64,000 nucleotides of DNA from positions 3,162,001-3,226,000 of the forward strand of contig NZ_CP151087.1 in NCBI RefSeq assembly GCF_038396785.1. The letters run 5' to 3'. The notes under the pieces were generated by a model. The model searched no databases and was not told where the DNA came from. It saw only the letters and a program-made list of their open reading frames with translations. How positions within the stretch are numbered: the stretch's first letter is position 1; each line of letters begins with the position of its first letter. A program made the position numbers and the translations under genes. Shown here piece by piece: positions 1-9,647 of the stretch. The DNA is from Sphingobacterium thalpophilum. Lineage in GTDB: Bacteria; Bacteroidota; Bacteroidia; Sphingobacteriales; Sphingobacteriaceae.

Positions 1-98
1 ATACAGTCTTGACGGTTTTATTGAAAGTAGCTATTTTTAATACAGGACAAGAACTTTTCGCCTATTTTCGATGTGATAGCAACAAATTGTCGATCTCC

Positions 99-740
99 CT
101 AAGACTTAAAATCGACTATAGAAATACTTTCATCGCAGAATTCATACTCTTTTTTTTGGTTCGAACAGACGATAAACAATCTAGACTCCAATTTTGTACG
201 CTCAATTAAACGAAGATACCATTGTTCACCCGCACTATCCAAATTACTTGTAGGCTCATCCAACAAAACCAAGGCAGATGCAGAACAACAAGCTAGCGCT
301 AGCTTGACACGTTGACGCATACCTGATGAAAAAAAACGGATCTCTCTGTCAAGCGCATGTTCCAATCCCAATAGCTTTACAACCGTTGCTTTATCAAAAG
401 AAGGAAGATAATTTTTAAATTTAAAATGAAAATCAATCAGCTCGTTTAAGGTAAATTCCTCGATCAGTTCAACATAAGGAGCTGCGAGAGACAGCTGCTG
501 ATATATCGTATCCACACCCAGGACTTGGTCTCCATCGGTGTAGATCAGTTCACCCGCTGAGGGTGTCAAACTACTTGAAAGCACTTTTAAGAAAGTGGAC
601 TTTCCGGAACCATTATGGCCAAGGATGGCATAACTCTTGCCGGACTCGAAGGTATAGTTTATATGCCTAAAAATCCATTCATTGTTATACCTCCTACCAA
701 TATCTTTTAATGTAATTTTCAAATTCACTAGAATCGACAA
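99..740 (-). CDS. ABC transporter ATP-binding protein (orphan ATPase)
   Basis: A 213-residue single ATPase domain of an ABC transporter. Walker A (GHNGSGKST) lies near residue 42, the signature is FSSGMRQRVKLALA, and Walker B is LVLLDEPTSNLD. It has no membrane segments and no permease gene next to it. It starts 5 bp after the lpxA stop, so it is probably the last gene of the leftward lipid A operon. The short length and the SSGMRQR signature resemble the export-type ATPases often found alone in Bacteroidota. The substrate and the partner permease cannot be told from the sequence. A link to lipopolysaccharide or envelope export is only suggested by position. Confidence 0.85.
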   Translation of the reverse strand: MSILVNLKITLKDIGRRYNNEWIFRHINYTFESGKSYAILGHNGSGKSTFLKVLSSSLTPSAGELIYTDGDQVLGVDTIYQQLSLAAPYVELIEEFTLNELIDFHFKFKNYLPSFDKATVVKLLGLEHALDREIRFFSSGMRQRVKLALACCSASALVLLDEPTSNLDSAGEQWYLRLIERTKLESRLFIVCSNQKKEYEFCDESISIVDFKS

Positions 741-745
741 AGCGA

Positions 746-1534
746 CTACATCGCTCTATTATTGAATCCTTTCATGATACCCCGGCCTGAGTTTCGAATA
801 AAATCCAAAATTTCATCACGGATTTCCGTTGCCTGATATTCAGCTTCTATAATTTCTATTGCTTTAGCCAGATTTCTGTTTTGAACAAAAAGAATGCGAT
901 AAAGATTCTGAATCTCGGCAATTTGCTCTTCCGAAAATCCTCTTCTTCTCAATCCAACAGAATTAATACCAGCATAAGAAATCGGTTCACGTGCGGCCTT
1001 AACAAAAGGAGGAATATCCTTACGCACCAATGAGCCACCGGTAACAAATGCATGCGAACCAATTTTGACAAATTGGTGAACAGCAACCATTCCAGCAAGT
1101 ACAACATAATCGCCTACTGTAATATGTCCAGCAAGTGTACTGTTGTTCGAAAAAACACAATTATCACCTACTTCACAATCGTGTGCAACATGACTATATG
1201 CTTGGATCAAACAATTTTTTCCAATGACCGTTTTATACCTATCCTTTGTTCCTCTATTGATTGTTACACACTCACGAATGGTTGTATTGTCTCCAATTTC
1301 AGCTGTAGTAATCTCACCATCAAATTTTAAATCTTGAGGTTCACCAGAGATTACTGCACCGGGATATATTTTACAGTTTTTTCCAATTCGAGCTCCATCC
1401 ATGATCGTCACATTTGATCCTATCCAAGTGCCTTCACCAATGACGACATCTTTATAAATGGTTACAAATGGCTCGATGACCACATTTTTAGCAATTTTTG
1501 CCTCCGGATGAATATAAGCTAATGGCTGTATCAT
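746..1534 (-). CDS. lpxA: Acyl-ACP--UDP-N-acetylglucosamine O-acyltransferase LpxA
   Basis: The first enzyme of lipid A synthesis, cytoplasmic. It moves a 3-hydroxyacyl chain from acyl carrier protein to the 3-OH of UDP-GlcNAc. The 262 residues match the family length. Residues 1-190 are left-handed beta-helix hexapeptide repeats, and the catalytic His (H118, in the AHDC context) aligns with E. coli His125. The C-terminal helical part contains the ISYAGIN stretch and a GLRRRGFS motif typical of LpxA. It follows lpxC-fabZ by 10 bp and precedes an ABC ATPase by 5 bp, so it belongs to one operon with lpxD-lpxC/fabZ. The assignment is firm. Confidence 0.97.
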   Translation of the reverse strand: MIQPLAYIHPEAKIAKNVVIEPFVTIYKDVVIGEGTWIGSNVTIMDGARIGKNCKIYPGAVISGEPQDLKFDGEITTAEIGDNTTIRECVTINRGTKDRYKTVIGKNCLIQAYSHVAHDCEVGDNCVFSNNSTLAGHITVGDYVVLAGMVAVHQFVKIGSHAFVTGGSLVRKDIPPFVKAAREPISYAGINSVGLRRRGFSEEQIAEIQNLYRILFVQNRNLAKAIEIIEAEYQATEIRDEILDFIRNSGRGIMKGFNNRAM

Positions 1535-1544
1535 CTATACTACT

Positions 1545-2945
1545 TTAGTTGTTATTTACTCTTACGATCTGTGCCATAAGCTCCGCTTCACACACAATTT
1601 TCTCTCCTACCATAGCCACACCTTTCATTTTTGCGATACCTCTTCGAATCGGCTCCATCAAGTCACATCTAAAAATAACAGAATCTCCTGGAGTTACCTG
1701 CGCTTTAAAACGTGCATTTTCAATTTTAAGGAATAAGGTCAACCAATTCTCTGGATCAGGGACCGTCTTCAGCACTAAAATTCCCCCTGTTTGTGCCATA
1801 GCCTCTACTTGCAAAACACCAGGAAATAATGGTGCACCAGGAAAATGTCCCATAAATAAATCTTCGTTCATGGTAACATTCTTCAAACCTACAACATGTG
1901 TTTCTGTCAACTCAAGAATTTTATCGACCATAAGCATGGGTTGACGATGCGGTAAAATCTTCATGATTTCAACCGTATCGTATAGTGCCGGCATATTGGG
2001 ATCGTAAACTTTAATTTTTTTACGTGTTTTATCTTTTTTGATCTGCTCCTTTATCTTTTTTGCAAAAGCCACATTCGCTGCATGACCTGGTCGTGCAGCC
2101 ATAATATGCCCTTTCAAAGGTCTTCCGACAAGTGCTAAATCTCCAACCATGTCCAACAATTTATGTCGAGCAGGTTCATTTTGGTAACGCAATTGATTAT
2201 TGTTTAATATTCCTTCCTTAGCAACTGCAACGGTTTCTTTATGAAAAAGATGCGCTAATTTCTGCAATTCCTCAGGAGAAGTCTCCTTGTCCACAATAAC
2301 GATTGCATTACTCAAATCACCACCTTTAATTAGGCCATGATCAACCAACATTTCCAATTCGTGTAAAAAACAAAACGTACGTGAAGAGGCTATTTCTGAT
2401 TTAAAGTCCTCAATCGATGTTATTGCGGCATGTTGGCTTCCCAACACCGGCGAGTTAAAATCGATCATACAAGTCAAACGATACCCGTCCATCGGCATAC
2501 CCAGTATTTCAACTTTGCGATCTGGCTCTGCGTAATGGATATTATTGGATATCTCATAATAATCCCGGTCAGCATCTTGTTCTTCAAATCCCGCTTCCTC
2601 CAGCAACTTCACAAAAATAGCTGAGCTACCATCGAGTATGGGTATTTCAGGGCCATCAATATCAATCAGCACATTATCGATTTGTAAACCAATTAACGAT
2701 GCCATCAAATGTTCAATTGTACTCACACTTGCTCCATTCTGCGTTATTGTCGTCCCTCTGGAGGTATCCGTCACATTATCCGCATCAACCAAAATTTCTG
2801 GTTGTCCCGCTAAATCTACACGTCTGAACTTAAACCAGTGATTTTCCGGAGCTGGCTTGATCGTCATCGATACAATTTTCCCTGTATGAAGACCTACCCC
2901 CGAAATTTCAACCTCGTTTTTGATGGTTCGCTGTTTTACATTCAT
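1545..2945 (-). CDS. lpxC-fabZ: Bifunctional LpxC-FabZ (UDP-3-O-acyl-GlcNAc deacetylase / 3-hydroxyacyl-ACP dehydratase)
   Basis: A fusion of two enzymes that use the same 3-hydroxyacyl pool. Residues 1 to about 310 are the zinc deacetylase LpxC: GLHTG near the start, zinc ligands in EHLMASL and in HKLLDMVGDL, and GHIMAARPGH. Residues from about 325 are the hotdog dehydratase FabZ: LPHRQPMLMVD and the catalytic GHFPGAPLFPGVLQVEAM. The fusion is common in Bacteroidota. An in-frame ATG 12 bp upstream (2957) would add MLLE. I chose the internal Met because the family usually begins close to this KQRT stretch; the upstream start is possible. It lies between lpxD and lpxA in the lipid A operon. 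Confidence 0.96.
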   Translation of the reverse strand: MNVKQRTIKNEVEISGVGLHTGKIVSMTIKPAPENHWFKFRRVDLAGQPEILVDADNVTDTSRGTTITQNGASVSTIEHLMASLIGLQIDNVLIDIDGPEIPILDGSSAIFVKLLEEAGFEEQDADRDYYEISNNIHYAEPDRKVEILGMPMDGYRLTCMIDFNSPVLGSQHAAITSIEDFKSEIASSRTFCFLHELEMLVDHGLIKGGDLSNAIVIVDKETSPEELQKLAHLFHKETVAVAKEGILNNNQLRYQNEPARHKLLDMVGDLALVGRPLKGHIMAARPGHAANVAFAKKIKEQIKKDKTRKKIKVYDPNMPALYDTVEIMKILPHRQPMLMVDKILELTETHVVGLKNVTMNEDLFMGHFPGAPLFPGVLQVEAMAQTGGILVLKTVPDPENWLTLFLKIENARFKAQVTPGDSVIFRCDLMEPIRRGIAKMKGVAMVGEKIVCEAELMAQIVRVNNN

Positions 2946-3083
2946 TTCTAATAACATATTTTTAAATCAAAACTTCTTTTGACAAAACATTTATCCCTTA
3001 AGCTACATCGATGTTGCCATAGCCGTGCCTGGAATGCTTATTTCATCACCATTAAAGAACAGTTTATTTTCAATGAAAAATAA

Positions 3084-4124
3084 TTATTTCAATTTTTTTT
3101 CTACTAACTTTTCTAACTCTTGGATTCGTTTTTCCAACTCAGGGAGGCGTGCAAAAATCACATTAGAACGCAATTGGGGCTGATAAGGCATCACCGGTGT
3201 ACCGCCCCACTTTTTACCTTCTTCTTTAATCGATCTATTCACTCCTGATTGCGCCTGGATTTGAGAGCCCTTTGCAACAACAATATGACCAACAACCCCA
3301 ACCTGGCCTCCTAAAACCACATGTTCTCCAATTTTTGAGCTACCAGAAATACCTGTTTGTGCTGCGATTACAGTATTCTTTCCAATATCAACATTATGTG
3401 CAATTTGAATCAAATTATCCAACTTAACACCATCACGCACGATTGTAGCACCCATTGTTGCTCTATCGATTACTGTATTGGCGCCGATCTCAACATTATC
3501 CTCCACTTGCACATAACCAATCTGAGGTACTTTTTTATATGTTCCGTCTTCTTGTGGTGCAAATCCAAATCCATCCGATCCGATCACAACACCAGAATGT
3601 ACGACGACATTTTTCCCAATCTTACAATCATGATAAATCTTCACCCCTGGATAGAGTGTTGTATTATCTCCAATCGTTACTTTATCGCCAATATAGACCT
3701 GTGGGTAAATTTTCACGTTATCTCCAATGGAAGCTCCGCGTCCAATATATACAAATGCACCGATATAACCTCCTTGGCCGATCTCCGCTTCAGTATGTAT
3801 AAAATGAGGCTCCTCACGTCCGCTTTTGTCAAGACGGAACTCATTATACATATTCAGAATGGTAGAGAAAGCAGCATATGCATTCTTCACCCGTATGATC
3901 GTTAAAGTCGGCTTAGTTGCTTGGGTCAATTGTAAATCTTCATTCACAATTACAATCGAGGCGTCAGTAGTATAAATAAAATGCTCATATTTTGGATTTG
4001 ACAAAAAAGAAAGATCGCCTTTTTTACCTTCCTCAATTTTGGCAAGGTTACCTACAGTAACTTCTGGATTTCCTTCAATCCGTCCTTCTAATAATGTCCC
4101 TATTTGTTGAGCAGTAAATTGCAT
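3084..4124 (-). CDS. lpxD: UDP-3-O-(3-hydroxyacyl)glucosamine N-acyltransferase LpxD
   Basis: The third step of lipid A synthesis, adding the N-linked 3-hydroxyacyl chain to UDP-3-O-acyl-glucosamine in the cytoplasm. Of the 346 residues, the first 100 form the uridine-binding domain (FTAQQIGTLLEGRIEG, then DLSFLSNPKYE). Next comes a hexapeptide-repeat beta-helix with the catalytic His in QIAHNVDIG, and a C-terminal helix (ARLPELEKRIQELEKL) for trimer packing. It is transcribed leftward, 33 bp after the HD gene and about 140 bp before lpxC-fabZ. The assignment is firm. Confidence 0.97.
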   Translation of the reverse strand: MQFTAQQIGTLLEGRIEGNPEVTVGNLAKIEEGKKGDLSFLSNPKYEHFIYTTDASIVIVNEDLQLTQATKPTLTIIRVKNAYAAFSTILNMYNEFRLDKSGREEPHFIHTEAEIGQGGYIGAFVYIGRGASIGDNVKIYPQVYIGDKVTIGDNTTLYPGVKIYHDCKIGKNVVVHSGVVIGSDGFGFAPQEDGTYKKVPQIGYVQVEDNVEIGANTVIDRATMGATIVRDGVKLDNLIQIAHNVDIGKNTVIAAQTGISGSSKIGEHVVLGGQVGVVGHIVVAKGSQIQAQSGVNRSIKEEGKKWGGTPVMPYQPQLRSNVIFARLPELEKRIQELEKLVEKKLK

Positions 4125-4157
4125 GGTACAAATCTATGTTTTTTTATTAAAAAATAA

Positions 4158-5408
4158 CTACTTGATGGAAGTAATTGCAACATATCCCACCTCTTTTGGA
4201 TAACATAAGGCGTATTTAGCCACATTTTTCGATAGTGCTTCTAAATTCCCTAGATCAGAAGCCTCTGTTATATCCAAGAGCTCGCCCGATTTCAATAATA
4301 TTTTTATTTGATCCTTGGAAGAATTATAGGCACGGTTTTGAATTTCCTGCATAAATACATAATAATGAATATCCTCCTGAGCCACACCCAGCTCAGCTTG
4401 TACTTTCGATTTCACTAAATCTACATATGCTGGCGAGAATGGTTTATTGCTCATGACAGAGCGATATAGATTACGTTTCATAACGCGCTGGCACATTGTA
4501 CTTAAAATAGAATCCTCATGATGTTCCCATATTTTTATCGCAGACATAATATCCGTATCATCTAAACGAGTAAACCAATCCAAATGTAACGGGTCATCCA
4601 AAAAATTAGTTTTGTTGACCTGCTGGCTTAAAAACCAATGAAAAGCCGGGGTAGAAAAGAGCTTATGACCAGTAGCCGTTAAATATTTTGCCCGCTGCAG
4701 AATTTTAATCAATAATTGTTCAGCACCGATAACGGTCTTATGTAAATAGACTTGCCAATACATGAGCCGTCGTGCAATCAGGAATTTCTCCACAGAATAC
4801 AGCCCTTTATATTCCACCACGATTTCATCCGCCACGACATTGAGCATTTTTATGATACGATCAAATGAGATCACGCCTTCCGATACACCGGTAAAAAAAC
4901 TATCTCTATTGAGGTAATCCATTCGATCAACGTCCAATTGACTCGACACCAATTGATGCAGAAATTTACGTTCGTATTTATTATTAAAGATTGTAATTGC
5001 AAGACTTAGTCTTCCACCCAGATCATTGTTGATTCGATCCATTAAAAGAGAAGACAATAGCTCATGAGAAACACCTTCAATCAAACTATGCTCCAAAGAA
5101 TGTGAAAAAGGGCCGTGACCTATATCATGCAGCAATATTGCCGAAAGAACAGCCTCCTCTTCATCCGCAGAAATGATGACACCTTTACTCCGCAAAGTTT
5201 CCAAGGCCATTGACATCAAATGCATCGCCCCTATGGCGTGCTGAAAACGAGTATGTAAAGCTCCGGGATAGACAAGATGCGTCATGCTCACCTGCTTAAT
5301 ATAGCGGAGCCTTTGAAAATAAGGATGTTGCACTAAGTCGAAGACCAATCCTGTAGGAATAGCGACAAATCCATATACCGGATCATTAATAATTTTATTT
5401 TTGTTCAA
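4158..5408 (-). CDS. HD-domain phosphohydrolase (dGTPase-like)
   Basis: A 416-residue cytoplasmic HD-superfamily metal hydrolase. The motifs RFQHAIGAMHL, LLHDIGHGPFSHSLEH and QLDVDRMDYLNRD give the H...HD...D metal ligands. This layout matches the stand-alone HD proteins related to dNTP triphosphohydrolases (YdhJ/COG1078 type). The substrate is not determined. It is the first gene of the leftward lipid A block and shares its divergent upstream region with porX. A -7-like TATCTTTG (minus strand, 5511-5504) lies about 95 bp upstream of the start. Nothing in the gene itself points to lipid A, so co-transcription may be only positional. Confidence 0.9.
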   Translation of the reverse strand: MNKNKIINDPVYGFVAIPTGLVFDLVQHPYFQRLRYIKQVSMTHLVYPGALHTRFQHAIGAMHLMSMALETLRSKGVIISADEEEAVLSAILLHDIGHGPFSHSLEHSLIEGVSHELLSSLLMDRINNDLGGRLSLAITIFNNKYERKFLHQLVSSQLDVDRMDYLNRDSFFTGVSEGVISFDRIIKMLNVVADEIVVEYKGLYSVEKFLIARRLMYWQVYLHKTVIGAEQLLIKILQRAKYLTATGHKLFSTPAFHWFLSQQVNKTNFLDDPLHLDWFTRLDDTDIMSAIKIWEHHEDSILSTMCQRVMKRNLYRSVMSNKPFSPAYVDLVKSKVQAELGVAQEDIHYYVFMQEIQNRAYNSSKDQIKILLKSGELLDITEASDLGNLEALSKNVAKYALCYPKEVGYVAITSIK

Positions 5409-5503
5409 CGTGGCGACAAATTAATACGATCATCAACACTATAAATTATGAAACCGAGCGCTTTAATTACGAAGCCTTGGGTAACACTAGTATAAACTTA
5501 AAA

Positions 5504-5511
5504 CAAAGATA
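5504..5511 (-). promoter_or_regulatory. Possible -7 box of the HD/lipid A operon
   Basis: On the minus strand this reads TATCTTTG, a full match to the Bacteroidota -7 consensus TAnnTTTG. It lies 95 bp upstream of the HD-protein start. No convincing TTTG -33 box is seen at the usual spacing, so support is partial. Confidence 0.35.
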
Positions 5512-5626
5512 GTTAGTTCACCGTTAAGAAATGTTAAAAATAAAATCTGAAGCACGATATTTGCTTATGTTAGTATGAGATCGAAAATCCGACCCTCCCC
5601 TCTACTAATAGACATATAATAACAAG

Positions 5627-7180
5627 ATGCAAAAAACACATATCCTTTGGGCTGACGATGAGATTGACTTTCTAAAACCACACATATTATTTTTAGAAAG
5701 CAAAGGTTACAAAGTTGACACGGTCAACAATGGAAATGATGCCGTTGAAGCCTTTAAGAATGGTTTTTTCCACCTCGTTTTCCTAGACGAAAATATGCCT
5801 GGGCTAACCGGGCTCGAAACACTTGCCATACTCAAATCGATCAACCCTACTGTCCCTGTTGTTCTGGTTACAAAAAACGAAGAAGAACATGTCATGGAAG
5901 ATGCCATCGGCTCCAAAATAGATGATTATCTGATCAAGCCGGTCAACCCCAAGCAGATCTTGATGACAATTAAAAAATTAACGGAGAACAAGCGTCTTGT
6001 CAATGAGAAAACATCCATGGCCTATCAACAAGACTTCCGCAATTTAGGGATGATCCTAAATGACAATTTGGATTTCAATCAATGGTCAGAAGTCTACAAA
6101 AAATTGGTCTACTGGGAATTGTCTCTCGAAAAGCTTGAAGATAACAATATGCATGAAATTCTGACGATGCAAAAATCCGAAGCAAACATGCAATTCTCAA
6201 AATTTATTGAAAACAACTATATACAATGGATTAATCGTCCCGAAAACGCGCCCATTCTATCCCACCAGCTATTTAAGAAGAAGGTATTTCCGACCATAGA
6301 AGATCATATACCGACATTTTTCTTTCTAATAGACAATTTGCGTTTCGATCAATGGAAAATTATCAATGAGGTCATTACCGATTATTTTAGACTTGAGGAG
6401 GAGATAACCTATTACAGTATTTTACCAACAGCAACACAATATGCTAGAAATGCCATCTTTAGTGGCTTAACTCCACTGGAAATGGAAAAACGCTTTCCGA
6501 AATTATGGCAAAACGATGAAGATGAAGGCGGCAAGAATTTATATGAGGATAAATTTTTGGAAGATCAGATCAAACGACTTTACCGCAAGTCCATAAAACA
6601 CTCCTACACGAAAATTTTGACCCTGGAACAAGGAAAGGATGTGTTAGACAATCTTGGTAATTTGATGCACAATCAACTGAATGTATTGGTGTATAACTTT
6701 GTTGACATGCTTTCTCACGCACGTACAGACAGCTCTATGATTCGTGAATTAGCAAACGACGAAGCGGCATATCGCTCGATTACATTGTCATGGTTTGAAC
6801 ACTCACCTTTATTAGAGGTTATAAAATGGCTCTCTCAAAAGAAAGTTCGTGTGATCATTACAACCGACCACGGCACGATCCGGGTAAAAAAACCAAGTAA
6901 AATAGTTGGTGACCGCAACACAAATACAAATTTGAGATATAAGCAAGGGAAAAACCTGAACTATATTGACAAAGATGTTTTTGCTATCAAAAATCCCCAC
7001 GAGGCACAGCTGCCTAAACTTCATGTAAGTTCAACATACGTTTTTGCCAAAGAAGATTCGTATTTTGTTTACCCCAACAACTACAATCAATTTGTCAATT
7101 ACTTTAATGGAACATTCCAACATGGTGGAATATCGCTGGAAGAAATGATTATCCCCTTTGCGACATACCTACCGAAATAG
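5627..7180 (+). CDS. porX: PorX-type response regulator with PglZ domain (type IX secretion regulator)
   Basis: A 517-residue two-domain protein. Residues 1-120 are a CheY-like receiver with acidic pocket ADDE, phospho-acceptor D54 (VFLDENMPG) and conserved K104 (LIKP). A helical linker follows. From about residue 210 comes a PglZ domain of the alkaline-phosphatase fold: FFFLIDNLRFDQW, TATQYARNAIFSGL, TTDHGT and FQHGGISLEEM. This architecture and length are those of PorX, which with the kinase PorY and sigma factor SigP controls type IX secretion genes in Porphyromonas gingivalis, where the PglZ domain acts as a zinc phosphodiesterase. No kinase gene is adjacent, as is usual. Leaves tsaE 12 bp downstream. 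Confidence 0.95.
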   Translation: MQKTHILWADDEIDFLKPHILFLESKGYKVDTVNNGNDAVEAFKNGFFHLVFLDENMPGLTGLETLAILKSINPTVPVVLVTKNEEEHVMEDAIGSKIDDYLIKPVNPKQILMTIKKLTENKRLVNEKTSMAYQQDFRNLGMILNDNLDFNQWSEVYKKLVYWELSLEKLEDNNMHEILTMQKSEANMQFSKFIENNYIQWINRPENAPILSHQLFKKKVFPTIEDHIPTFFFLIDNLRFDQWKIINEVITDYFRLEEEITYYSILPTATQYARNAIFSGLTPLEMEKRFPKLWQNDEDEGGKNLYEDKFLEDQIKRLYRKSIKHSYTKILTLEQGKDVLDNLGNLMHNQLNVLVYNFVDMLSHARTDSSMIRELANDEAAYRSITLSWFEHSPLLEVIKWLSQKKVRVIITTDHGTIRVKKPSKIVGDRNTNTNLRYKQGKNLNYIDKDVFAIKNPHEAQLPKLHVSSTYVFAKEDSYFVYPNNYNQFVNYFNGTFQHGGISLEEMIIPFATYLPK

Positions 7181-7192
7181 TAATTTTGCAAC

Positions 7193-7603
7193 ATGGAAAT
7201 TATTGTAAATACCACAGCAAATCTATCTCAAGCGGCTCAGACACTTTTAAATAGTTTTCCAAAGGACCGGATTTTTCTATTATATGGTTCCATGGGAGCA
7301 GGAAAGACAACTTTTGTAAAACACCTGTGTAAACAATTGAATGTACAAGATAGTACATCTAGTCCAACATTCTCCATTGTTAATGAATATGAGTCTCCAG
7401 CTGGCCCCGTATATCACTTTGATTTTTACCGCATTAAAGATGAACAGGAGGCATTCGATTTTGGTTATGAGGAATATTTCTATTCAGGTGCTTATTGCTT
7501 TGTTGAGTGGCCGGAGAAAATCCCCAACTTACTTCCTGAAGAAGCAAAAGAGATACATATTAGCATCCTAGATGCAACAACACGTCAAATTTCTATTCGT
7601 TAA
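7193..7603 (+). CDS. tsaE: tRNA threonylcarbamoyladenosine biosynthesis ATPase TsaE
   Basis: A small cytoplasmic P-loop ATPase (136 residues, normal for the family). It regenerates the TsaB-TsaD-TsaE complex that makes t6A37 on ANN-decoding tRNAs. Walker A is GSMGAGKTTFVK. The typical SPTFSIVNEY switch, the YHFDFYRI motif and FVEWPEKI near the C-terminus are all present. It starts 12 bp after porX and is likely co-transcribed with it. The TsaC/YrdC-type protein that supplies the substrate of the pathway is encoded 11 kb away at 18430-19008. Confidence 0.96.
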   Translation: MEIIVNTTANLSQAAQTLLNSFPKDRIFLLYGSMGAGKTTFVKHLCKQLNVQDSTSSPTFSIVNEYESPAGPVYHFDFYRIKDEQEAFDFGYEEYFYSGAYCFVEWPEKIPNLLPEEAKEIHISILDATTRQISIR

Positions 7604-7627
7604 CTACCTTTTTTTCGACTCCCTACT

Positions 7628-8674
7628 ATGGCTCATTCATCCTCTTGTCAATATATTCCAACTGATATCCATGTGCCCGGATTAGCGGCTATACATGCCG
7701 AACACTTGAGCTTTTCCTTTCATGAGAACAATATGCAGTTTGCTGTTGAAAATAGTTCTTTCGATATCGACGAAGGAAAAATAACAGCGATCATTGGTGA
7801 ATCTGGTAGTGGAAAAAGTACCTTGCTTAGACTTATATACGGTCTTTTGGAACCAACTGGTGGCATTGTGCGCTATAAAGGTTGGCAGGTCCCGACGCGC
7901 AAGGACAAGCTGATCCCCGGACATGATGCCATGAAATTAGTCTCGCAAGGCTTTGACGATTTGAATACGTATGCCAATGTTTGGGATAATGTTGCTTCCC
8001 AATTGCCAAACACAGATATCAAACGCAAGCAGGACAAAACTGCGGAAATATTACAACGTCTACGGATCGATCACCTCGCTAAAAAAAGAGTAGCTGACAT
8101 CAGTGGCGGAGAAAAACAACGCGTAGCAATCTGTCGTGCATTGATCAACGAGCCTGAAGTCTTACTCATGGACGAACCATTCAATCAGGTCGACGCCTCT
8201 TTTAGGGATACCTTACAACAGGACATCAAGGATATTGTTAAAGAAACCGGGCTAACCGTCATTTTAGTTTCACACGATCCGACAGAAGTACTTGCCCTGG
8301 CAGATAATCTTATTGTGATGAAATCTGGCAAAATCCTGGATCAAAACAACCCACATGTGTTGTACAGCAATCCATCGCACCCTTATACTGCCCAATTATT
8401 GGCAAAAAGCAATATATTACAGGTTGAGCAAGCTCAAAATTTAGGCATAGCAAGCGAAAAACCAATCGCGATACATCAAGAATGGATCTCAATCAGTCCA
8501 TCTGAGCAGTCTACTTTTTTTGTGAAAGATGTCCGATTCAGAGGTTTTTATTATGAAATCGTCGTCAGCAATAATGAGATTAACTTACATGCGATTATTA
8601 CATCGCAAATAATTCCACAAAAACAACAGGCTGTTGACCTAACAATATCCCACTGGATCTCTTTTGACCATTAA
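7628..8674 (+). CDS. ABC transporter ATP-binding protein with C-terminal TOBE-like region
   Basis: A 348-residue ATPase. Walker A is GESGSGKSTLLR, the Q-loop is VSQGFDDL, the signature is ISGGEKQRVAICRAL, Walker B is VLLMDEPFNQVD, and the H-loop is VSHDPTEVL. After residue 260 it has about 85 extra residues resembling the regulatory TOBE region of importer ATPases of the MOI/CUT class. It sits 24 bp after tsaE on the same strand, with no permease or binding protein nearby, so the transported substrate is unknown. The N-terminal 25 residues before the ATPase fold begins are weakly conserved in appearance, and an internal start is possible. Confidence 0.87.
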   Translation: MAHSSSCQYIPTDIHVPGLAAIHAEHLSFSFHENNMQFAVENSSFDIDEGKITAIIGESGSGKSTLLRLIYGLLEPTGGIVRYKGWQVPTRKDKLIPGHDAMKLVSQGFDDLNTYANVWDNVASQLPNTDIKRKQDKTAEILQRLRIDHLAKKRVADISGGEKQRVAICRALINEPEVLLMDEPFNQVDASFRDTLQQDIKDIVKETGLTVILVSHDPTEVLALADNLIVMKSGKILDQNNPHVLYSNPSHPYTAQLLAKSNILQVEQAQNLGIASEKPIAIHQEWISISPSEQSTFFVKDVRFRGFYYEIVVSNNEINLHAIITSQIIPQKQQAVDLTISHWISFDH

Positions 8675-8683
8675 TTGCATAGC

Positions 8684-9535
8684 TTAGTCCTGTGTATCAA
8701 GCCAAGATAAAAATGCGTCAAACCATAACTTATCCGAAGTTTTGTTAATTAATCCAAAACCGTGTCCCCCTTGCTCAAAGGTATAAAGCTTGTTGGGTAC
8801 TTTTGACTTGTCCAGAGCAGCAATCATTCTATAACTGTTTTCTATCGGTACAGCTGTATCGTCTTTGGCATGTACAAAGAAAACCGGACAAACTTCAGGA
8901 GATACCTGCAAATTGGAAGAAAAAAGGTTAATTTGGTCTTCTGAAGGGTTTTCTCCGATGAGATTTATACGCGAACCTTTGTGTGTGATATCATTTTGCA
9001 TAGAGATTACAGGATAAATTAATCCAGCAAAATCAGGTCTTAGGGATACATGTGAAGGATTCACTATATAGTCTTTCTTAAACTTCGTTATTAAGGTGGA
9101 AGCCAAATGTCCGCCTGCGGAAAATCCGATAACCCCCACCTTTCGAAGTCCGGGGTGCAGGGTTCTGATCAATTGCATTGCCCGCTGCGCGTCCTGAAGA
9201 GGCCCTATAGATTTGTCACGCATGATATTCAGCGAAGGCAATCGATATTGCAAAACATATGCCGAATACCCATTTTTCACCAACTCTTTAGCAACGGCAT
9301 GTCCCTCATGATCCATTGCGATATGAGCATACCCGCCCCCAGGAATAACCAGTACGGCGATATTTTTATCGACACTTTTATCTGCTGTATAGGCAAATAG
9401 CTTGGGGACGTTCTTTTCTAAATTTACCTGCTCTTTATCAGTCGCATTTGGAATAGAATCTGCATAAAGGTTGATTGCCTCCTGCGCTTTAACAAGCGAG
9501 ATCAAGGAACATAAAATCATAAAAACTTTTTTCAT
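8684..9535 (-). CDS. Secreted alpha/beta-hydrolase (acetyl esterase/xylanase-like)
   Basis: A 283-residue exported hydrolase. A signal peptide (MKKVFMILCSLISLVKAQ) is followed by an alpha/beta-hydrolase fold. VLVIPGGGYAHIAMDHEG carries the oxyanion HGGG-like loop, GFSAGGHLAS the nucleophile Ser, HAKDDTAVP the Asp and GGHGFG the His. The pattern is that of the BD-FAE/Aes esterases found in Bacteroidota carbohydrate degradation, which deacetylate xylan or similar sugars. No glycan locus is adjacent, so the substrate is not indicated. It is convergent with the ABC ATPase gene (9 bp gap). A minus-strand TAATTTTG (9567-9560) 25 bp upstream could be its -7 box. Confidence 0.88.
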   Translation of the reverse strand: MKKVFMILCSLISLVKAQEAINLYADSIPNATDKEQVNLEKNVPKLFAYTADKSVDKNIAVLVIPGGGYAHIAMDHEGHAVAKELVKNGYSAYVLQYRLPSLNIMRDKSIGPLQDAQRAMQLIRTLHPGLRKVGVIGFSAGGHLASTLITKFKKDYIVNPSHVSLRPDFAGLIYPVISMQNDITHKGSRINLIGENPSEDQINLFSSNLQVSPEVCPVFFVHAKDDTAVPIENSYRMIAALDKSKVPNKLYTFEQGGHGFGLINKTSDKLWFDAFLSWLDTQD

Positions 9536-9647
9536 TTAAATAACATTTAAAAAAGATCGCAAAATTATATTTACTAGAAATATCCTTCCATTTTACATGC
9601 AACATCTGCATGGAGTAGATCAAGAAGCAGCTGGATACGCTTAGAAT

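Noticed and set aside
9..209. 66-codon ORF on the plus strand at the window start
   Set aside because: It overlaps the end of the ABC ATPase gene in the other strand, has no motif or upstream signal, and looks random.
3357..3905. 182-codon plus-strand ORF inside lpxD
   Set aside because: Antisense shadow of a firmly identified gene; the Cys/Ile/Asn-rich composition reflects the hexapeptide repeats read backwards.
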